64,000 nucleotides of DNA from assembly GCF_900141715.1 (NCBI RefSeq), contig NZ_FQYK01000002.1:53495-117494 (forward strand). The letters run 5' to 3'. Positions 60,844-64,000 of this stretch are shown in pieces. The DNA comes from Algibacter luteus (lineage in GTDB: Bacteria > Bacteroidota > Bacteroidia > Flavobacteriales > Flavobacteriaceae). The notes under the pieces were generated by a model. That model was not told the origin of the DNA. It saw only the letters and a list, made by a program, of their open reading frames with translations, and searched no databases. The first letter of the stretch is position 1. Every line of letters starts with the position of its first letter. The translations under genes and the position numbers were made by a program.

Positions 60844-62532
60844 TTAAAAACTATGAAACTCGATTAAATTAGCCTCGTAATATTGATTACCTAATTTGGT
60901 TAACAAATTTCTAATAACGTTACTATCACCATCAATGGCAATTGCAGAATATCCGGTATCGTTCAATTTACCTAATCGTAAATCCTTAATATTAATGCCT
61001 TTAGATGCTAATGCTGACAATAAAATCAACAGAACCCCAGGCGCATTGTGATGTTTAGTTAGAATAACTTTATCACTCAAAGCTAGGTTTAAACGCACAC
61101 CATCCATCTCAAGTAAATACACTCCTTTACTGTAGTAGTTAGGTAAAACGGCATTTTCTTGATACGTTAATTTTTGAAACAAGCCTGAATCCGTACCGTT
61201 TATAAAATCAATTGCGCTCTGTACTTTCCCGTTTTTATTAGCTAAGGATAAGAACGCCACTGCAGTCCCATCATTATTAGATTTTAAGCGTGCTGTTTCC
61301 ACATTTATGCCTTCTGAAGCCAACGTGTTAAACAATGAAGAAATGACTCCAGGCTTATCTAAATGCTCTGAAAACAATCCATTTACAATATGCTGCGTGT
61401 TTTTAGGAATTTCGTTTGTTACGGTTATTGATTTGCCCCATTTGCGAATTCGAATGGCGTTGTAATCGCCCATTCCAGTTGCACTTCGGTATAAATCTAC
61501 AAACTCAGAAAACGAGCCACCAAAAGAAAAATCTGGAATGATACGTCTTTGATTGTCATCTAATCTCTGATTTAACAACTCAATACCCTTGTTTAAAACG
61601 GTATATTTTACTTTTAAATCGTGATCGTCATAAATAGTTCGGTTCTCAGGAATTAACTTTGAGTAACTCACATAACTCTCGTAACCAGCCTCTTGAATAT
61701 ACTCTAAACTTTCTTTATAATTTAAACCGTAATATTTAACATGATGTGTATCTGTACCTACACAAACGGGGATTTCAAGCTCGTTAGCGCGTCTTAGAAT
61801 ACTTTGTATTGGATACACGCCTACGCCTTTAAATTTACCCGCCATATTAACATCTAAAGACAAATTTCTATCTGCTATGAGCTCCAATAGTGTTCTAAAT
61901 TTATTGGCTAAAGGATGTGCACTTGTTTCAAAATTCATTAACGCCTCGGGCATATCAACATTCAGTTTTGGTAAATCAATATGACCAATAATTTGAATCA
62001 TATCACCAAAACACTCAATCATTTGGATCATTTCATTGAAATAACCGTCCCAATATGCTTCTAAACTCCCTCTTAATTTAAGCAATTCAAGCGCTTCCTC
62101 TTTTGACCCATCATAAGGCAAACCTTCAGGAGCAAAATGCACAGAACCAATAACATAATCGGCATCTTCTGCTTGAAATATTTTAGATCGACTCCACTGC
62201 AAACCTAAATCAGGACCCATCCATTCTAACTCAACGCCGTATTTAATATTGATTTGACCTTCGTATTTTTTACGAAGATTCGCAATACGTTTTGGGTAAT
62301 TTAAATACGATTTATTACCACGAATAAACTTCACATTCGTTTCTCTTTCAGCGGTATAGCGAAAATTTGTTAATCGAGGTGAATGTATAATAAACGTAAT
62401 ACTTGGGTTGCCAGCTTCAATAGCCTTATCAACTATATCTTCTAGTTTATCAATTCCATGTTTTACATGATCTTGCTCTGTTCCCGCATGAATACCATGT
62501 GTTTCCCAAATAAATTCGTTGAGTTTTCTCAT
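60844..62532 (-). CDS. PHP domain (HisJ-like) fused to two ACT domains
   Basis: 562 residues from ATG 62532. Residues about 8-290 form a PHP phosphoesterase domain of the HisJ histidinol-phosphatase type: metal ligands in ETHGIHAG (His12, His15), GVELEW (Glu101), GSVHFAPEG (His132), GHIDLPKL (His184) and GTDTHH (Asp261, His263). After a linker with FSFGGSFSEFVDLYRSATG come two ACT domains at about 380-450 (EHLDKPGVISSLFNTLASEG) and 487-555 (NAPGVLLILLSALASKG), which normally bind amino acids. Possibly an amino-acid-regulated phosphatase; no his genes are nearby. Confidence 0.8.
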   Translation of the reverse strand: MRKLNEFIWETHGIHAGTEQDHVKHGIDKLEDIVDKAIEAGNPSITFIIHSPRLTNFRYTAERETNVKFIRGNKSYLNYPKRIANLRKKYEGQINIKYGVELEWMGPDLGLQWSRSKIFQAEDADYVIGSVHFAPEGLPYDGSKEEALELLKLRGSLEAYWDGYFNEMIQMIECFGDMIQIIGHIDLPKLNVDMPEALMNFETSAHPLANKFRTLLELIADRNLSLDVNMAGKFKGVGVYPIQSILRRANELEIPVCVGTDTHHVKYYGLNYKESLEYIQEAGYESYVSYSKLIPENRTIYDDHDLKVKYTVLNKGIELLNQRLDDNQRRIIPDFSFGGSFSEFVDLYRSATGMGDYNAIRIRKWGKSITVTNEIPKNTQHIVNGLFSEHLDKPGVISSLFNTLASEGINVETARLKSNNDGTAVAFLSLANKNGKVQSAIDFINGTDSGLFQKLTYQENAVLPNYYSKGVYLLEMDGVRLNLALSDKVILTKHHNAPGVLLILLSALASKGINIKDLRLGKLNDTGYSAIAIDGDSNVIRNLLTKLGNQYYEANLIEFHSF

Positions 62533-62726
62533 CAATTAATGTGCATTAAAATTTCGGTAATGATTGCCAAATTTAACCATTGAAATATAAATATGCTCGA
62601 TAATTTACTTTTTTCAACATATTTCAAAAAGAATTCTCATTTTCCAACAAAAATTTTCGAAATACAATACAATTTTAAGAATTTAATAAGTCCTGTTTTT
62701 TAATTGATTTCATTAATTTCGCTTCT

Positions 62727-64000
62727 ATGTCTGTTAATTTGCAAACTCCCATAGATTATTTAAAAGGCGTAGGCCCAAATCGTGCCGATTTACTGCGTAA
62801 GGAGTTGGGTATTCACACGTATCAAGATTTACTCAATCTATTCCCAAACAGATACTTAGACAGAACACAGTATTATAAAATAAGTCAACTACAACGCAAC
62901 AATGCCGATGTACAAATTATAGGTAAAATCATTAGTTTTAAAGAAGTTGCGCAGAAACGAGGCAAACGTTTAGTTGGCACATTTCAAGATGAAACTGGGA
63001 CTATGGAACTGGTTTGGTTTCGTGGGCAAAAATGGATAAGAGAAAGCTTAAAACTAAATACAACTTATGTAATTTTCGGAAAAACAAATTGGTTTAACGG
63101 TAAATTTAATATGCCGCATCCGGAGCTTGAATTGCTTGAAGAACACGAAAAAAATTTACGCTCTGCAATGCAACCTGTTTATCCTTCAACAGAAAAGCTA
63201 ACAAACAAAGGCATAACCAATCGCGTGATTAGTAAAATCATGCAGCAATTGTTTATTGAAACCAATGGGAAATTTACAGAAACACTTTCTGATAATTTAA
63301 GATCTGAATTAAAATTAATCAGCAAATCTACAGCGTTGTTTAATGTTCATTTTCCGAAAAACCAAGAACTACTTTCAAGAGCCCAATTCAGGTTAAAATT
63401 TGAAGAATTGTTTTATATTCAACTCCAATTAATTCTTAAAAATTTAATCCACAAATCAAAAATAAAAGGATTTCCTTTTAAACAAGTTGGCGAGTATTTT
63501 AACACCTTTTACAAAAGCCATTTACCCTTCGAATTAACCAACGCACAGAAACGTGTTTTAAAAGAAATTCGTGCCGATTTAGGTAGCAATGCACAAATGA
63601 ATCGTCTATTGCAAGGTGATGTTGGTTCTGGAAAGACCATAGTCGCCTTCATGTCAATACTCATGGCCCTTGACAACGATTTTCAAGCATGCTTAATGGC
63701 GCCGACTGAAATTTTGTCAGTTCAACACTATAACGGTTTAGTTAAATGGTGTAATGATTTAAATATCAGCATAAAACTGTTAACTGGTTCAACTAAAACT
63801 TCAGATAGAAAAAAAATTCACGAAGCATTAGAAAATGGCGAATTACAGATACTAGTTGGCACCCATGCCTTGCTTGAAGATAAGGTGAAATTTAAAAATT
63901 TAGGACTTGCTATTATAGACGAACAACACCGATTCGGAGTCGCACAAAGAAGTAAATTGTGGAAAAAAGGACACACTCAAAGCCCTCCTCAATCCTCCCA
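62727..64000 (+). CDS. recG: ATP-dependent DNA helicase RecG, 3' end cut by the window
   Basis: 424 codons from ATG 62727 to the window edge, with no stop. N-terminal helix-hairpin-helix-like start TPIDYLKGVGPNRADLL, wedge/OB domain (GTFQDETGTMELVWFRGQ), then helicase domain with Walker A GDVGSGKTIVA, TEILSVQHY, GTHALLEDKVKF and DEQHRFGVAQRSKL. RecG processes stalled forks and Holliday junctions. About 190 bases separate it from the divergent PHP-ACT gene. Confidence 0.93.
   Translation, partial: MSVNLQTPIDYLKGVGPNRADLLRKELGIHTYQDLLNLFPNRYLDRTQYYKISQLQRNNADVQIIGKIISFKEVAQKRGKRLVGTFQDETGTMELVWFRGQKWIRESLKLNTTYVIFGKTNWFNGKFNMPHPELELLEEHEKNLRSAMQPVYPSTEKLTNKGITNRVISKIMQQLFIETNGKFTETLSDNLRSELKLISKSTALFNVHFPKNQELLSRAQFRLKFEELFYIQLQLILKNLIHKSKIKGFPFKQVGEYFNTFYKSHLPFELTNAQKRVLKEIRADLGSNAQMNRLLQGDVGSGKTIVAFMSILMALDNDFQACLMAPTEILSVQHYNGLVKWCNDLNISIKLLTGSTKTSDRKKIHEALENGELQILVGTHALLEDKVKFKNLGLAIIDEQHRFGVAQRSKLWKKGHTQSPPQSS

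Noticed and set aside
1-64000. tRNA, rRNA, CRISPR array, integrase, transposase, prophage or classical restriction-modification operon
   Set aside because: None seen by reading both strands; the only restriction-like item is the orphan HsdR-N domain at 47524-47970.

Overview
The window is a stretch of a Bacteroidota chromosome, most likely from a marine Flavobacteriaceae species. Four things point there: strong A+T richness; repeated TAnnTTTG (-7) boxes with TTG 19-20 bases upstream, the Bacteroidota sigma factor pattern; a type IX secretion C-terminal domain, a TonB-type receptor and lipoproteins; and flavobacterial small proteins and gene orders (CAL67264-type membrane protein, menB-menA-menC-menE run). 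I see no rRNA, tRNA, CRISPR array, integrase or transposase. It reads as core chromosome with a few accessory surface proteins.

Layout. 1-3.6 kb: two adjacent paralogous surface proteins built from a Cys-rich repeat domain; the complete one is a lipoprotein with a thioester-domain-like head. 3.7-8.3 kb: prfB with a programmed +1 frameshift, a HAD phosphatase, an ArsC-like protein, then an outer-membrane receptor. 8.4-12.5 kb: a 57-residue membrane protein, a HisKA_2-type histidine kinase, fumC and a Crp/Fnr regulator. 12.9-16.7 kb: hutI and hutG for histidine breakdown, an unknown membrane coiled-coil protein, and an acetyltransferase gene broken by a single-base frameshift. 16.7-21.6 kb: aceB-aceA (glyoxylate shunt) divergent from a ScfR/RamB-like regulator, with an array of TTCGC boxes at 17-base spacing between them.

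21.6-31.3 kb holds the main candidate for an undescribed system: eight co-directional genes (long coiled-coil protein, unknown protein, AAA+ ATPase, Nudix hydrolase, unknown protein, and three membrane proteins), divergent from two small membrane proteins across an 11-base inverted repeat. Repeat elements sit in the gaps on both sides of its second gene.

31.3-45.1 kb: ettA, a CAL67264-type protein, a four-gene redox/MarR/pirin operon with a palindrome on its promoter, a methylcrotonyl-CoA-carboxylase-like carboxyltransferase, DoxX, sppA and the menaquinone run. 45.4-49 kb: two tiny membrane ORFs, ung, holA (TTG start), an orphan HsdR-N-like nuclease domain and a glycosyltransferase. 49-52 kb: a long imperfect inverted-repeat element, an OmpA lipoprotein and a T9SS cargo protein with a 27-base palindrome against its start codon. 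52-64 kb: YciO/Sua5-family protein, UvrD/PcrA helicase, a GltB-like FMN protein, a small membrane-anchored protein, two tandem patatins, an M1 peptidase, a PHP-ACT-ACT fusion, and the first two-thirds of recG, which runs off the window.

Central carbon genes here (fumC, aceA, aceB, the carboxyltransferase, hutI/hutG) fit a heterotroph living on acetate, fatty acids and amino acids, respiring through menaquinone. Function calls rest on motif reading only; no database search was run.
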